Origin: QAMX01 sp964448855
Lineage (GTDB): Bacteria > Bacillota > Clostridia > Oscillospirales > QAMX01
DNA length: 64,000 nt
NCBI GenBank assembly: GCA_964448855.1
Contig: CAYUXI010000002.1
Span: 124,001 to 188,000, forward strand
Direction: 5' to 3'
The translations under genes and the position numbers were made by a program. Of this stretch, positions 10,863 to 19,725 are shown piece after piece; position 1 is the first letter of the stretch, and every line of letters begins with the position of its first letter. The notes under the pieces were generated by a model, which was given only the letters and a program-made list of their open reading frames with translations, was not told where the DNA came from and did not search any database.

Positions 10863-12311
10863 TTATACCATCCGGACACATCGACGCCCGGAAACCTGAC
10901 GGAGAATTTCATCATACGGCCTGTCACAGCCCCACAGAATCTGCGCACACAGCGCCTCCGGGAACCAGAGATCACCAGCAAACTGCCCGGCCATGCCGAG
11001 CGTCATATCCGGCCGCAGTGCCGTCAACCGGCGCACCATACGGTAGGCCTCCTCACCGTTTTGCAGCCAGCCAGTCTGATAATGCCGCCAGATCGGCGCC
11101 AGCATCTGCCTGTCGTGCTCAATCAGCGCCGAACCGGAGACACCGAGCGGGAACGCCCCGGCCTGATGGACGAATCGATCACCAACCCAGTCCAGCGTCA
11201 AAAAGCCCTTCAGCAATGCGCTGACGGGTGCGCCCGGCCGTTGCGCCAGAATCCGTTGCATCAGGGCGTCCGTCTCCTGCACCTCCTGCGCACTCCCGGC
11301 CTGCGGCTCGTAGGCAAACGGAAACGCACCGCAATCCTCCCACATGATCTCCACGCGTGGATCCACACGCTCTAAATCGGTCAAATGCGCCCGCACCGAC
11401 GTCGCGTGCAGCCCGAACTGAATGTGCAGCTCCGGCTGCTCCGCCAAAATGGCAGCCGAAACGGTATTCACCAGCGAAACCACAGCCTCCGAAATCAGCC
11501 GCCCGCCGATGCGGTCCTTACCCAGCTCCGTGAACGACTGAAAATAGATGCCGTCCCCCGGCAGCTCCCGATAGCAGGTTCGGTACGTGCTCAGAATCTC
11601 AGCGGCCAGCGCGTCCAGCTCGTCCAGATTCACACGGTCGCATTGACGGCTCCAGCCCCATGCAAAGCCCCAGATCACCTGAATGCCGTATGCGTGCGCA
11701 TAGGCGACGATCTCCGCCGCATTCAGGGGGACATAGTCGTTCCAGAGGATGAGCTGGTTCAGCTTGAGCCGTGCCATGCCTTCGAGATAGGCTCTGTAGT
11801 CGTTGATTGGGTGCCCCCAGGTGAAAACGGAGCGGGTCTTCACAACTGGCGCTGATGCAAAGGTGCCGGTCGGCAGCGGCTGCTCAAATACTTCATCGAC
11901 CAGCCGAACCGTTCCGTGGACGGGTGCAGCCGTCGGCAGGATCTGATCGACCCAATCGACCGCACCGTAGTACAAAGCAGCCGGGTCATTTGCCGTGATC
12001 AGAACGAGCTGACAGTCCGGCTGTTCCGGGTTGTCCATCACGCGCACCAGATAGCCATTCGGCGGAATTTCCTGCTTCTGAATCAGACGCTGCACAATCG
12101 GATTCTCCGCATAGAGCCCGAGGACAACGGCATTCTGCTCCCAGGGCGTGCGCTCCGCTTCCTGCACGGATTCGCAGCGCAGCGTGTAAATCGTGTACCG
12201 GCCGCGGTCGCGCAGCAGCAGCGCACCCATTTCGCGGTACAAAAACTCCAGCGCCTTCTGTTCCAGACCGCTGCAGCTTGTATAGATGAGCTTCCAGTTG
12301 CGATGGCTCAT
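10863..12311 (-). CDS. Glycoside-hydrolase-like protein with TIM-barrel core
   Basis: A 482-residue protein without signal peptide. The first about 140 residues resemble the small alpha/beta domain that precedes the catalytic barrel in GH20/GH67/GH84-type enzymes (LITANDPAALYYGAVDWVDQ). The following barrel-like part has LILWNDYVPLNAAEIVAYA, IQVIWGFAWGW and VEIMWEDCGAFPFAYEP, with candidate acidic residues in WNDY and WEDCG. This suggests a beta-hexosaminidase or glucuronidase type of fold, but I cannot assign a family. Start ATG 12311 is served by a near-consensus promoter at 12365-12393. It sits upstream of the SGNH and oxidoreductase genes, consistent with a sugar-processing set. Confidence 0.65.
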   Translation of the reverse strand: MSHRNWKLIYTSCSGLEQKALEFLYREMGALLLRDRGRYTIYTLRCESVQEAERTPWEQNAVVLGLYAENPIVQRLIQKQEIPPNGYLVRVMDNPEQPDCQLVLITANDPAALYYGAVDWVDQILPTAAPVHGTVRLVDEVFEQPLPTGTFASAPVVKTRSVFTWGHPINDYRAYLEGMARLKLNQLILWNDYVPLNAAEIVAYAHAYGIQVIWGFAWGWSRQCDRVNLDELDALAAEILSTYRTCYRELPGDGIYFQSFTELGKDRIGGRLISEAVVSLVNTVSAAILAEQPELHIQFGLHATSVRAHLTDLERVDPRVEIMWEDCGAFPFAYEPQAGSAQEVQETDALMQRILAQRPGAPVSALLKGFLTLDWVGDRFVHQAGAFPLGVSGSALIEHDRQMLAPIWRHYQTGWLQNGEEAYRMVRRLTALRPDMTLGMAGQFAGDLWFPEALCAQILWGCDRPYDEILRQVSGRRCVRMV

Positions 12312-12364
12312 CCCAAATCCACCCTTCGTTTCCGCGCAGCTGCACGGAATTGCTTTCCGGCAAT

Positions 12365-12393
12365 ATGATAGCAGATCTCACCGACGTTGTCAA
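12365..12393 (-). promoter_or_regulatory. Sigma-A-type promoter of the glycoside-hydrolase-like gene
   Basis: On the minus strand TTGACA (12393-12388), 17-bp spacer, TATCAT (12370-12365): perfect -35 and five of six at -10. Confidence 0.78.
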
Positions 12394-12449
12394 GAAAAAA
12401 AGCATGGCAGACCGGTTGGTCGTGCCATGCCAAATATCATGAAATTTTG

Positions 12450-12839
12450 CTATTTCATCAATTCATCCGTCAATCGAAGGATTTCCGGTGCAATTTTTTC
12501 GCGCTCCTTTTTCAAAATCCGCTGGTACAGCGGATAGGCACAGGCCACCAGAACGATGCCGACGACACCGATTCCGATGCCGACCAGAAAACGGGAGGAG
12601 CCGAGCATCGCGCCGAACTCCGTCATCATCATGCTCATTCCCGCCCCCAGCAGCAACGCGCCGACTACACCCACAATGATGGCATACATCGTCGCCCGGG
12701 AGGTCGCACCGGCATCCAGGGCGCGAAGCTGCTCCATTTTGTCCGGCTCCTGCGGGACATATTTTTTTCGAATCTGATCAATTTCCTCCTGCTGCTGCGC
12801 GGAGTAGGTCATTTTGAACGTATCCTGATGATTATCCAT
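12450..12839 (-). CDS. Small two-helix membrane protein, unknown function
   Basis: A 129-residue protein with a polar N-terminal half (about residues 1-48, coiled-coil-like) and two membrane helices at about 52-75 and 85-105, then a charged tail. I do not recognise a named family. It is the last gene of the leftward TCS operon, overlapping the preceding membrane-protein gene by 8 bases. Position suggests a role with the histidine kinase or ABC transporters upstream, but nothing in the sequence states one. Confidence 0.75.
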   Translation of the reverse strand: MDNHQDTFKMTYSAQQQEEIDQIRKKYVPQEPDKMEQLRALDAGATSRATMYAIIVGVVGALLLGAGMSMMMTEFGAMLGSSRFLVGIGIGVVGIVLVACAYPLYQRILKKEREKIAPEILRLTDELMK

Positions 12840-13719
12840 TGCTCGAACCTCCGAATGCTTTGAGTTTCTGGTTGGCCTGTAGAATCATATAAATGGCCAT
12901 CACAACGATGAAAACGGAAATGGCACCGCCGCTGAGTGCGAGAAACAACCGCTGCACCTGCGGCGTCATTTCTTCACCGCTGAACGTTGCCAGCATGGTG
13001 TTTTCCAGCGTCAGAATCGACACACAGGCCGATGCCAGCGCAATGGCCTTCGCCGCGGAAATCGCAGGGCTGTTGTATCTGCGGTAGCGGATGACGTTGA
13101 CGATGGCCACCGTCAGCGTGGTAAAGGTGTAGGCCGCCATCGCGATCGTCGTAATCTCGTGATGCTGCATCAACCGGTTTTGCCGGATCATATCAAACAT
13201 CATGGCCGACAGCGCCAGATTCATCAGGAGGAAAATCCAGCCGCAGATGCGATAGCGGCGGAGCTCCTGCTGCATCTGATCACCGGGCTTATGGCGCAGC
13301 GTGTGCCGTACCAGGAAAAAACGCATGACCGCCAGCGACGCATAATAACCGGCCAGCGAGCAGAACCACGCGGAACGGTGCGCAATGCCCAGACCGAGCT
13401 GAAGCGCCGCATATGCGCCGTTCCAGAGAATGTGCGCAATGAGCGTGACATTCGTGCGCAGATGGACATCCGACAGCCAGCGCCGGACATACCGGTTTTC
13501 CTCCCGGAAGGACTTGAAAAACCGGAGCATATCCGGCACGCGCACACACCAGATGGTCAGCGTGTAGAAGGACAGCACGTAACAGGCAATCCGAATCGGA
13601 TCGGTTTCCGCCAGCCGGAGCATGGCATAGACGAGCCCGACGGTACAAATCGGCAGCAACAGCAGCAAAACAGCGATGTGCGGAAAGAGCAGCCGCTTCC
13701 CGAGCTTCTTCCAGTCCAT
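12832..13719 (-). CDS. Polytopic membrane protein of the TCS operon
   Basis: A 295-residue protein with about eight hydrophobic segments, no ATPase or kinase motif and no recognised domain. ATG 13719 begins one base after the stop codon of the histidine kinase, with GGAGGGG just upstream, so its translation is coupled to the kinase. A longer frame upstream would invade the kinase gene and has no ribosome site. The protein may act as a sensor partner or immunity factor; this is inference from location only. Confidence 0.75.
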   Translation of the reverse strand: MDWKKLGKRLLFPHIAVLLLLLPICTVGLVYAMLRLAETDPIRIACYVLSFYTLTIWCVRVPDMLRFFKSFREENRYVRRWLSDVHLRTNVTLIAHILWNGAYAALQLGLGIAHRSAWFCSLAGYYASLAVMRFFLVRHTLRHKPGDQMQQELRRYRICGWIFLLMNLALSAMMFDMIRQNRLMQHHEITTIAMAAYTFTTLTVAIVNVIRYRRYNSPAISAAKAIALASACVSILTLENTMLATFSGEEMTPQVQRLFLALSGGAISVFIVVMAIYMILQANQKLKAFGGSSNG

Positions 13720-13720
13720 T

Positions 13721-14791
13721 TCAGCCCCTCCGTATCCTGACCGTGAAGGTGGTGCCGACGCCGACGGTGCTTTCCACACTGATTTCGCCCCGGAGGATAT
13801 CGACCACGCGCTTTACCAGTGCCAGCCCCAGCCCGTTGCCCTGTGTCGCGTGGGAGGTGTCGCCCTGATAGAACTTCTCAAAAATGTGGCTGCCGACCTC
13901 GGCACTCATGCCGCAGCCGGTGTCCTGCACCCGCACAACCGCATGGCTTTCGTCCGCCGTCAGGCTGACAAAGACCCGCCCGCCCGCCGGGGTGAACTTG
14001 AAGGCGTTGGAAAACAGATTGTTCCAGACGAGCGCGAGCAGCTCACTGTCGGCCTGTACCATGACATGGTCTGCAATCTCCGTGTCCACCTCGATCTCTG
14101 CGGCTTCCCAGACCGATTCATATTGCAGCAGGCTTTCGCAGAGCTGTTCACCCAAATCGAACGATGTGGACTGCGGATAAATCTGCTGGTTCTCCAGCCG
14201 GTTCAGCTTCAGAATGTTGGTCATCATGTCGGCCAGCCGGCGGGAGCCGTCCGTGATGCCCTTCGCGTATTCCATCCGCTGCGCCTCCGACAGATCGGGT
14301 GCCTGCAGCAGGGTGCCGTAATTCTGCATGACGGCCAGCGGCGTTTTCATCTCGTGGGATACGTTGGCGATAAAATCGGTGCGCAGCGTTTCCAGACTGC
14401 CCAGCTCCTGCGCGATTTGATTGAAGCAGTCGATCATCTCGCTGTAGTCTTCGCTGATTCCAAATTTGGAAACCGGCGCAATCCGCGTATCAAACCGCCC
14501 CTGCACCAGCTCCTTCGTGGCGGCGGTGATGCGCTTGGTGACCTTCTCGGTCGTCAAACGGCGGCGCAGCGCATCAATCACCGTAAACAGCACGCTCAGC
14601 AGGATCACGTTCAAAAAGGTCAGCTTGGCAGCACGGTTCAGATTTTCACCGGTCAGCGTAATGTGCAGATCGTTCGACAGCGTGCTGACAAACAGCGTCA
14701 TCGTGCAGGTGACGAGAAACGCGACCAGCAGAAAGAAAATCAGACAATGCGACAGCTCCGGCAGGATTTTCTGCCACCACTTCTTTTTCAC
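13721..14791 (-). CDS. Sensor histidine kinase
   Basis: A 356-residue kinase with two N-terminal membrane helices (about 15-36 and 58-75) separated by a very short external loop, the intramembrane-sensing topology common in peptide-antibiotic sensors, a HAMP-like linker, H box VSHEMKTPL with His146, N box (NNLFSNAFKFTPAGG), and G boxes DTGCGM and GNGLGLALVK. It starts with GTG at 14791, overlapping the response-regulator stop as GTGA. With the adjacent ABC transporter genes it probably senses or responds to envelope-active peptides. Confidence 0.88.
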   Translation of the reverse strand: MKKKWWQKILPELSHCLIFFLLVAFLVTCTMTLFVSTLSNDLHITLTGENLNRAAKLTFLNVILLSVLFTVIDALRRRLTTEKVTKRITAATKELVQGRFDTRIAPVSKFGISEDYSEMIDCFNQIAQELGSLETLRTDFIANVSHEMKTPLAVMQNYGTLLQAPDLSEAQRMEYAKGITDGSRRLADMMTNILKLNRLENQQIYPQSTSFDLGEQLCESLLQYESVWEAAEIEVDTEIADHVMVQADSELLALVWNNLFSNAFKFTPAGGRVFVSLTADESHAVVRVQDTGCGMSAEVGSHIFEKFYQGDTSHATQGNGLGLALVKRVVDILRGEISVESTVGVGTTFTVRIRRG

Positions 14792-15459
14792 TTGAGCACC
14801 GCCTTGTAGCCCAGCCCGTGAACGGTCTTGAGCTCAAAATCCGAGCAGCTCGCCAGCTTTGCACGCAGCTTGGTCATATAGACATCGACGGCCCTGGGCG
14901 CCGTCTCCGTGTCCGCCTCCCAAAACTCATCCATCAGCTGCGTCCGGGTGAAGGTCTTTTTCGGATAGCTGAGCAGCTTGTATAGAATGGAAAATTCCCG
15001 GTTGGTCAGGCTGATTTCCTCATCGCCCAGATAGGCCGTATGCTCATCCACATCCATCACAAACTGACCGATTTCAATTTTTCTCGCCGAAGCGATTTTT
15101 GCACGGCGCAGCAGCGCCCCGATTCGCAGAAACAGCTCATCCAGATCAATGGGCTTGACCATGTAATCGTCCACACCGATGCGAAACCCGCGCTGCTTGG
15201 ACGCCAGATCGTCCCGCGCCGTCATGAAGAGAATGGGAATGTTTTCGTTGGCCTCACGGACATTTCGCGCAAACTCAAAACCGTCCACGCCCGGCATCAT
15301 AATATCCGAAATGATCAGGTCGAAGGTTGTCTCGTACAGCGCGTCATAGGCTTCATTGGCACCCAGACAACCGGTCGCTGCATAGCCGTTCTGATTCAGA
15401 AATGCGCAGACCGTCCGATTCAGCTCTCTGTCATCCTCGACCACTAAAATTTGAAACAT
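14788..15459 (-). CDS. Response regulator, OmpR/PhoB family
   Basis: A 223-residue regulator: receiver domain with VEDDRE, phosphoacceptor Asp52 in IISDIMMPGVDG and Lys in VKPID, followed by a winged-helix DNA-binding domain (TNREFSILYKLL, VHGLGYKA). ATG 15459 has GGGAGGT six bases upstream; the frame extends further upstream but without a ribosome site. Its partner kinase follows with a GTGA overlap. The two paralogous ABC modules lie immediately upstream on the same strand and are the likely regulon. Confidence 0.9.
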   Translation of the reverse strand: MFQILVVEDDRELNRTVCAFLNQNGYAATGCLGANEAYDALYETTFDLIISDIMMPGVDGFEFARNVREANENIPILFMTARDDLASKQRGFRIGVDDYMVKPIDLDELFLRIGALLRRAKIASARKIEIGQFVMDVDEHTAYLGDEEISLTNREFSILYKLLSYPKKTFTRTQLMDEFWEADTETAPRAVDVYMTKLRAKLASCSDFELKTVHGLGYKAVLK

Positions 15460-15607
15460 GATGGGACCTCCCGAATCCAGCTTGATCGGTTCTATTCTAC
15501 CACGCAAATGTTGAAGTTTTATTTGTGTTTCTGCACGGAACCACCTTTTTCTTCGACATTCGCCGACCACGCCGCGGCTTTCACGAAATGGCCTGCGCAC
15601 CGCGAGG

Positions 15608-16381
15608 CTACAGCAGATCGCGCTTTGTCAGAAGCAGACGGCTGACCGCGCCCAGACCGACGCCAAACAGCGCGCTGCCCGCCAGACAGAGCCCGACCTG
15701 CGCCACACCCGCATCCAGCGGTGTCAGCATCCCAATCATCATGAACAAAAACATCCCGGCCATAACAGCCAGCAGAATGGAGAGCCAGGCCTTGTCCTTG
15801 GCAATCACACTCATGCAGAGATCCAGCGCCACAAAAACGGGCGCAAGCAGCAGCTTGCACAGAATACACAGCGCGAGCTGCCCACTGGTGAAGCCGACCA
15901 TTTCAAAGGGAAGACCCGCCAACACACCGCCGAGGAGGGAACCGAGGACGAACGCCAGCAGCATGGCCATCGCGCCGAGTGAGCAGACGATGCTTTTGGA
16001 GGCGACATAGCCCGAAACAGTGGCGCGAATCGCAAAGATGTTCTTGGCGAATCCGCTGCGGAAATCCTGAGCGACAAAGACGCAGACGAGGGCAGGGAAG
16101 AGAAAATACAGCAGATTCAAATTGCACATGGCAGTCATGCTCATCTCCGACGACATCGCATGGTCGCTGGTCGACCCGATGATCTGCCAGACGTTGTCAA
16201 AGCCTTCCAGGACGGTCTCTGCGCCGGTCTGCGGGTTGACGGTGACGGAACCGTCCATCAGCGTCGTCATGACCAGAATCAGAATGGGCATGACCAAGCA
16301 AGCCCCCATCAGAATCCAGAACCATCCGGAGCGAAACATCCGGCGCCCATCCACCGCCAGCAGGGTTTTCAAACGCTTCAT
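15608..16381 (-). CDS. ABC-2 type permease (second module)
   Basis: A 257-residue permease with six hydrophobic segments and a large first external loop (after residue 40), as in BcrB/LanE-type ABC-2 permeases. It starts one base after the stop of its ATPase (16383-17279), so the pair is coupled. It is similar to the permease of the first module in order and loop composition (PQTGAETV versus NPQTGEVTA). Probably exports or removes a membrane-active peptide; the substrate is unknown. Confidence 0.82.
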   Translation of the reverse strand: MKRLKTLLAVDGRRMFRSGWFWILMGACLVMPILILVMTTLMDGSVTVNPQTGAETVLEGFDNVWQIIGSTSDHAMSSEMSMTAMCNLNLLYFLFPALVCVFVAQDFRSGFAKNIFAIRATVSGYVASKSIVCSLGAMAMLLAFVLGSLLGGVLAGLPFEMVGFTSGQLALCILCKLLLAPVFVALDLCMSVIAKDKAWLSILLAVMAGMFLFMMIGMLTPLDAGVAQVGLCLAGSALFGVGLGAVSRLLLTKRDLL

Positions 16382-16382
16382 C

Positions 16383-17279
16383 TCATTGCTCCTCCTTCAT
16401 CCAACCCAGATAGAATTCCTCCAGATTGATTTTTCTGCTCTCCAGCTCACAGACCACAATGCCGTTTTCGTACAGCAGACGCACAACGACTTCGGGCGAT
16501 ACCAAATCGTATACGCGGAGAAAGCCGCCTTCATCCGGCTCGACCCGGGCAAAATGGCCGGAAAGCACTGCTTTTGCGCGCACCATGTCCTGCGCCTGCA
16601 ATGCGGTATACGTCGGGCAGTCCGCCTCCAGCTCCGCAGCTGTCATCTCCCGGAGCAGCCTGCCACCGTGAATGATGCCGTAATGCGTGGCGATTTTTTC
16701 CAGCTCACCGAGAATGTGCGAGGAAATCAGGATGGTCACACCACCGGCCGCCAGCTCGCACAGCACCTCACGCATGATGCGCATCCCATCCGCGTCGAGC
16801 CCGTTGATCGGCTCATCCAGCACCAGCAGCTTCGGATTGCCCAGCAGCGCCATCGCCAAACCAATGCGCTGCTTCATGCCGAGCGAACAGTTTTTGTACC
16901 GGTTGGAGGCGGCTCCCTCCATGCGCACCGTTTTCAGAATCCGCACAATTTCCGCATCCGCCCGCTTCAAGCCCAGATTGGCCGCCTGCAGCTTCATGTT
17001 ATCCCAGACCGTCAGATTGGGGAAGCAGCCGGGTGCCTCAATCAGAACACCCAGCCCGGCGCGTACCCGGTCATCACTCAGCGGCTGCCCAAACAGCCGA
17101 ACCGTACCGGAATCTGGACGCAACAGCCCGCAGATGATCTTTTCCGTCGTGGATTTCCCGCTGCCGTTTTCGCCGATCAACCCGTAAATCGCACCCTGCG
17201 GAACGGTCATATTCAGCCCGCAGACCGCCTGCTTCTGCTGAAAGGCCTTCGTCAGCCCTCGAATTTCAATGGCATTCAT
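16383..17279 (-). CDS. ABC transporter ATP-binding protein (second module)
   Basis: A 298-residue ATPase with Walker A GENGSGKST, Q-loop region, signature-like SLGMKQR and Walker B LLVLDEPINGLD, then a C-terminal extension of about 80 residues typical of BcrA/LanF-type peptide resistance ATPases. ATG 17279 has AGGAGGCGGG upstream; the longer frame from 17303 overlaps the preceding permease without benefit. It pairs with the permease at 15608-16381 and is a close paralogue of the ATPase at 18098-19024. Confidence 0.9.
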   Translation of the reverse strand: MNAIEIRGLTKAFQQKQAVCGLNMTVPQGAIYGLIGENGSGKSTTEKIICGLLRPDSGTVRLFGQPLSDDRVRAGLGVLIEAPGCFPNLTVWDNMKLQAANLGLKRADAEIVRILKTVRMEGAASNRYKNCSLGMKQRIGLAMALLGNPKLLVLDEPINGLDADGMRIMREVLCELAAGGVTILISSHILGELEKIATHYGIIHGGRLLREMTAAELEADCPTYTALQAQDMVRAKAVLSGHFARVEPDEGGFLRVYDLVSPEVVVRLLYENGIVVCELESRKINLEEFYLGWMKEEQ

Positions 17280-17292
17280 CGTCCCGCCTCCT

Positions 17293-18120
17293 TTAATAGA
17301 CATCGCTTCTCGACAGAATCATCGTCCCGGCCACATTGTAGACAATCGCCCAGCAGACCGAACACACCAGACAGACCAGCAGCGTGATGGGCGTCGCACT
17401 CAGACAGGCATAGACGGAGGAACCGTAGAGGAAAATGTTCAAAACGGAGCTGCTTCCAAACACAGCCGCCGCACCGATCGTCAGAATACCCGTCCCGAAA
17501 AAGAAGGAGGAGGCGATCGAAACCCCGAAATACCGGCGGAAAATGACGTTGAGAAAGGTGTACAGACTGGCCCAGCCGAGGCTCATCACGATTTTGCCGA
17601 GCAGCGCAAAGAGCAGACCGGGGATCGAAACGGAAAACGACAGCCCGGTCAAAAGCCCCGCAGCCGTACTGCCGAACAGATACGTCACACACATACAGGC
17701 CATCGCGAATGCACAGGTCAGCGTCTTGGAAATCATGTAATCCTGCTTTTTGGCGTGCGTGGTGAACAGCTGCTTGACATAGCCGCTGCTGTAGTCGTGC
17801 CCGATGAAGATGGAAACCATGATGCCGCCGAAGATGAAGACCATGTTCATGTTGGCATAGCCGCCGATGTCGTCGAATACATAGAGCGGGGTGTCGGTGG
17901 CAATGGCATTCCAGACGTTCGTGTACAGCTGCGCCGTTACCTCACCGGTCTGCGGGTTCTCCATGCCGGAGGTGCCCAGAATCATGGCAGGGATGATCGC
18001 CGCAATGGCGAGAAAAATAGAAAACAGCGGCGTGTGGAACAGCCGGTAAAAATCAACGCCCAGCATCCCGCGAAGCCGCTCCGCAAAGCTGGGATTTTCA
18101 AATTGCAAACGATGCTCCAT
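17293..18120 (-). CDS. ABC-2 type permease (first module)
   Basis: A 275-residue permease with six predicted helices and a long external loop after TM1 (from about residue 50), ABC-2/LanE-like. Its start lies within the 3' end of the upstream ATPase (23-base overlap) and it ends 14 bases before the next ATPase start, so all four transporter genes look like one operon. Motifs such as FIGHDYSSGYVKQL parallel FVAQDFRSGFAKNI in the second permease, indicating duplication of the entire ATPase-permease pair. Confidence 0.85.
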   Translation of the reverse strand: MEHRLQFENPSFAERLRGMLGVDFYRLFHTPLFSIFLAIAAIIPAMILGTSGMENPQTGEVTAQLYTNVWNAIATDTPLYVFDDIGGYANMNMVFIFGGIMVSIFIGHDYSSGYVKQLFTTHAKKQDYMISKTLTCAFAMACMCVTYLFGSTAAGLLTGLSFSVSIPGLLFALLGKIVMSLGWASLYTFLNVIFRRYFGVSIASSFFFGTGILTIGAAAVFGSSSVLNIFLYGSSVYACLSATPITLLVCLVCSVCWAIVYNVAGTMILSRSDVY

Positions 18121-19024
18121 GATCGGTTGCCTCCTTTCGGCTCATTAGCTCCATGTAGAATTCTTCCAGACCGATTTTGTTCTTTTTGACGGCACTGACC
18201 ACATGGCCGTGCTCGAAAAGCCACGCCACAATCGCCTCGACAGAACTCTCATTGTATACGCGCAGCAGACCGTCCTCCAGCCGCACATCCGGGTATCTGG
18301 CCTTCAGCACCGCCTGTGCGCCAGACAGATCGGCCGTTTCCAGAGACACAAACACCTTCGCCCGGCCTTCCAGCTCCTTCGCGGACAGCTCCATGACCAT
18401 CCGCCCCTGCCGAATGACGCCGTAATGCGTGGCGATTTTTTCCAGCTCACCGAGAATGTGCGAGGAAATCAGCACCGTGCAGCCGGATTGCTGCGTGATG
18501 TCCACGAGAATTTCCCGCATGAGCCGCATTCCTTCAGCATCCAGCCCGTTGATCGGCTCGTCCAGAATCAGCAGCGCCGGGTCGCCCAGCAGCGCCATGG
18601 CAATCCCAATCCGCTGCTTCATGCCGAGGGAGCACTTTTTGAACGGGAGCTGAGCGTTCTCCTCCATGCGGACGATGCACAGCACGCGCTGAATCTCCGC
18701 ATCCGGGTCGGGCAGATTCAGGTTGATCGCCTGCATCCGCAGATTCTGGTAGACCGATGCACCGGGAAAACAGCCTGCGTTCTCAATCAGAGCGCCCACG
18801 CGCACCCGCACGCCGGGGTCGGTGTAATCGCGGTCAAACAGGCGGATGCTGCCGCCGTCCGCCACAAGATGCCCGCATAGAAGCTTCATCGTGGTCGATT
18901 TGCCGCTGCCGTTTTCGCCGATCAACCCGTAGATCGCGCCCACAGGCACGGTCATGTTCAAATGGTCAACCGCATACATACCGCGAAAACTCTTGGAAAG
19001 ATTTCGGATTTCAATTGCGTTCAT
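18098..19024 (-). CDS. ABC transporter ATP-binding protein (first module)
   Basis: A 308-residue ATPase: Walker A GENGSGKST near residue 39, SLGMKQR signature, Walker B LLILDEPINGLD, switch His in ISSH, and a C-terminal domain as in peptide-resistance transporters. It begins MNAIEIRNLSKSFRGMYAV, nearly the same as the second-module ATPase, confirming paralogy. It is the promoter-proximal gene of the transporter operon; GGAGAA precedes ATG 19024. Energises the permease at 17293-18120. Confidence 0.9.
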   Translation of the reverse strand: MNAIEIRNLSKSFRGMYAVDHLNMTVPVGAIYGLIGENGSGKSTTMKLLCGHLVADGGSIRLFDRDYTDPGVRVRVGALIENAGCFPGASVYQNLRMQAINLNLPDPDAEIQRVLCIVRMEENAQLPFKKCSLGMKQRIGIAMALLGDPALLILDEPINGLDAEGMRLMREILVDITQQSGCTVLISSHILGELEKIATHYGVIRQGRMVMELSAKELEGRAKVFVSLETADLSGAQAVLKARYPDVRLEDGLLRVYNESSVEAIVAWLFEHGHVVSAVKKNKIGLEEFYMELMSRKEATDHGASFAI

Positions 19025-19118
19025 GGTTTCTCCTTTTCTGCTTGGGATGCACCCTTATCATACCCCACTTCTGTTGTTGAAACATCTGCGATATGTTTGT
19101 GTTTTGTTAAAGCACCTG

Positions 19119-19165
19119 GGATTTCCGTCTAAACGAAAATCCCATTTTCATTTAGACGGAAATCC
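19119..19165. repeat. Long perfect-type inverted repeat upstream of the ABC operon
   Basis: Two 22-bp arms (19119-19140 and 19144-19165) pair with one mismatch around a 3-base loop. It is followed at 19166-19200 by short direct repeats of CGCCTCA/CTCATTC type. It lies between the terminator of the next operon and the ABC start, with no T-run on either side. Confidence 0.8.
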
Positions 19166-19211
19166 AACGCCTCACGCCTCACGCCTCATTCCTCATTCCC
19201 AACCACGCGCA

Positions 19212-19255
19212 AACAGACCGGCTGCTCGGACATTTGTCCAAACAGCCGGTCTGTT
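19212..19255. terminator. Terminator-like hairpin after the 133-residue protein gene
   Basis: A 13-bp stem (AACAGACCGGCTG with its complement) enclosing a further small hairpin (GGACATTTGTCC); on the minus strand it follows the gene ending at 19307 and leads into a short TTT. Confidence 0.6.
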
Positions 19256-19306
19256 GAAATCGTGGATGCTGCACCTCAACGAGCGGAGAGGTGTAAAACC
19301 AACCAC

Positions 19307-19708
19307 TTACATTTTCTCGTAGACGTAGAGAAAGTTGAAAACGATGCAGCCGTCATCGGTATAGGTGAGCTCGACAAAGGGGTCAATCTCCTGATCACCG
19401 ATCGTGCCTTCCGCCTGGCTGTCATAGAAGATCTTGCCATCGCGGTTCTCCCAGTTGGCGGTGCTGATGACGATAAAGCCGTCCTCGCGAATCGGATAGC
19501 CCTCCGTCTCCGCCGTCTCGGCAAGCTCATCGGTCGCCTCGGCGATCATGTGATACGTGCCGTCCTCGCAGAATTCGAGCAGCATCTGCTCGCCTTCGTC
19601 GAACACATCCAGAGCTTCCTCCGGCGCAGTTTCGCGGGTCATGAACTGCATCCCGTTCTCAGTCGGCATATTGATGCCCTTCAGCTTCCATTTCCCGATG
19701 AAATCCAT
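19307..19708 (-). CDS. Small lipocalin-like cytoplasmic protein, unknown function
   Basis: A 133-residue acidic protein beginning MDFIGKWKLKGINMP; alternating hydrophobic residues and the opening GKW motif suggest a small beta-barrel of lipocalin-like type, a tentative reading. No signal peptide. ATG 19708 has GAAGGAGGA upstream, 17 bases after the DUF6935-like gene, so the two are co-translated or at least co-transcribed. Function unknown. Confidence 0.7.
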   Translation of the reverse strand: MDFIGKWKLKGINMPTENGMQFMTRETAPEEALDVFDEGEQMLLEFCEDGTYHMIAEATDELAETAETEGYPIREDGFIVISTANWENRDGKIFYDSQAEGTIGDQEIDPFVELTYTDDGCIVFNFLYVYEKM

Positions 19709-19725
19709 CGTTCTTCCTCCTTCTG

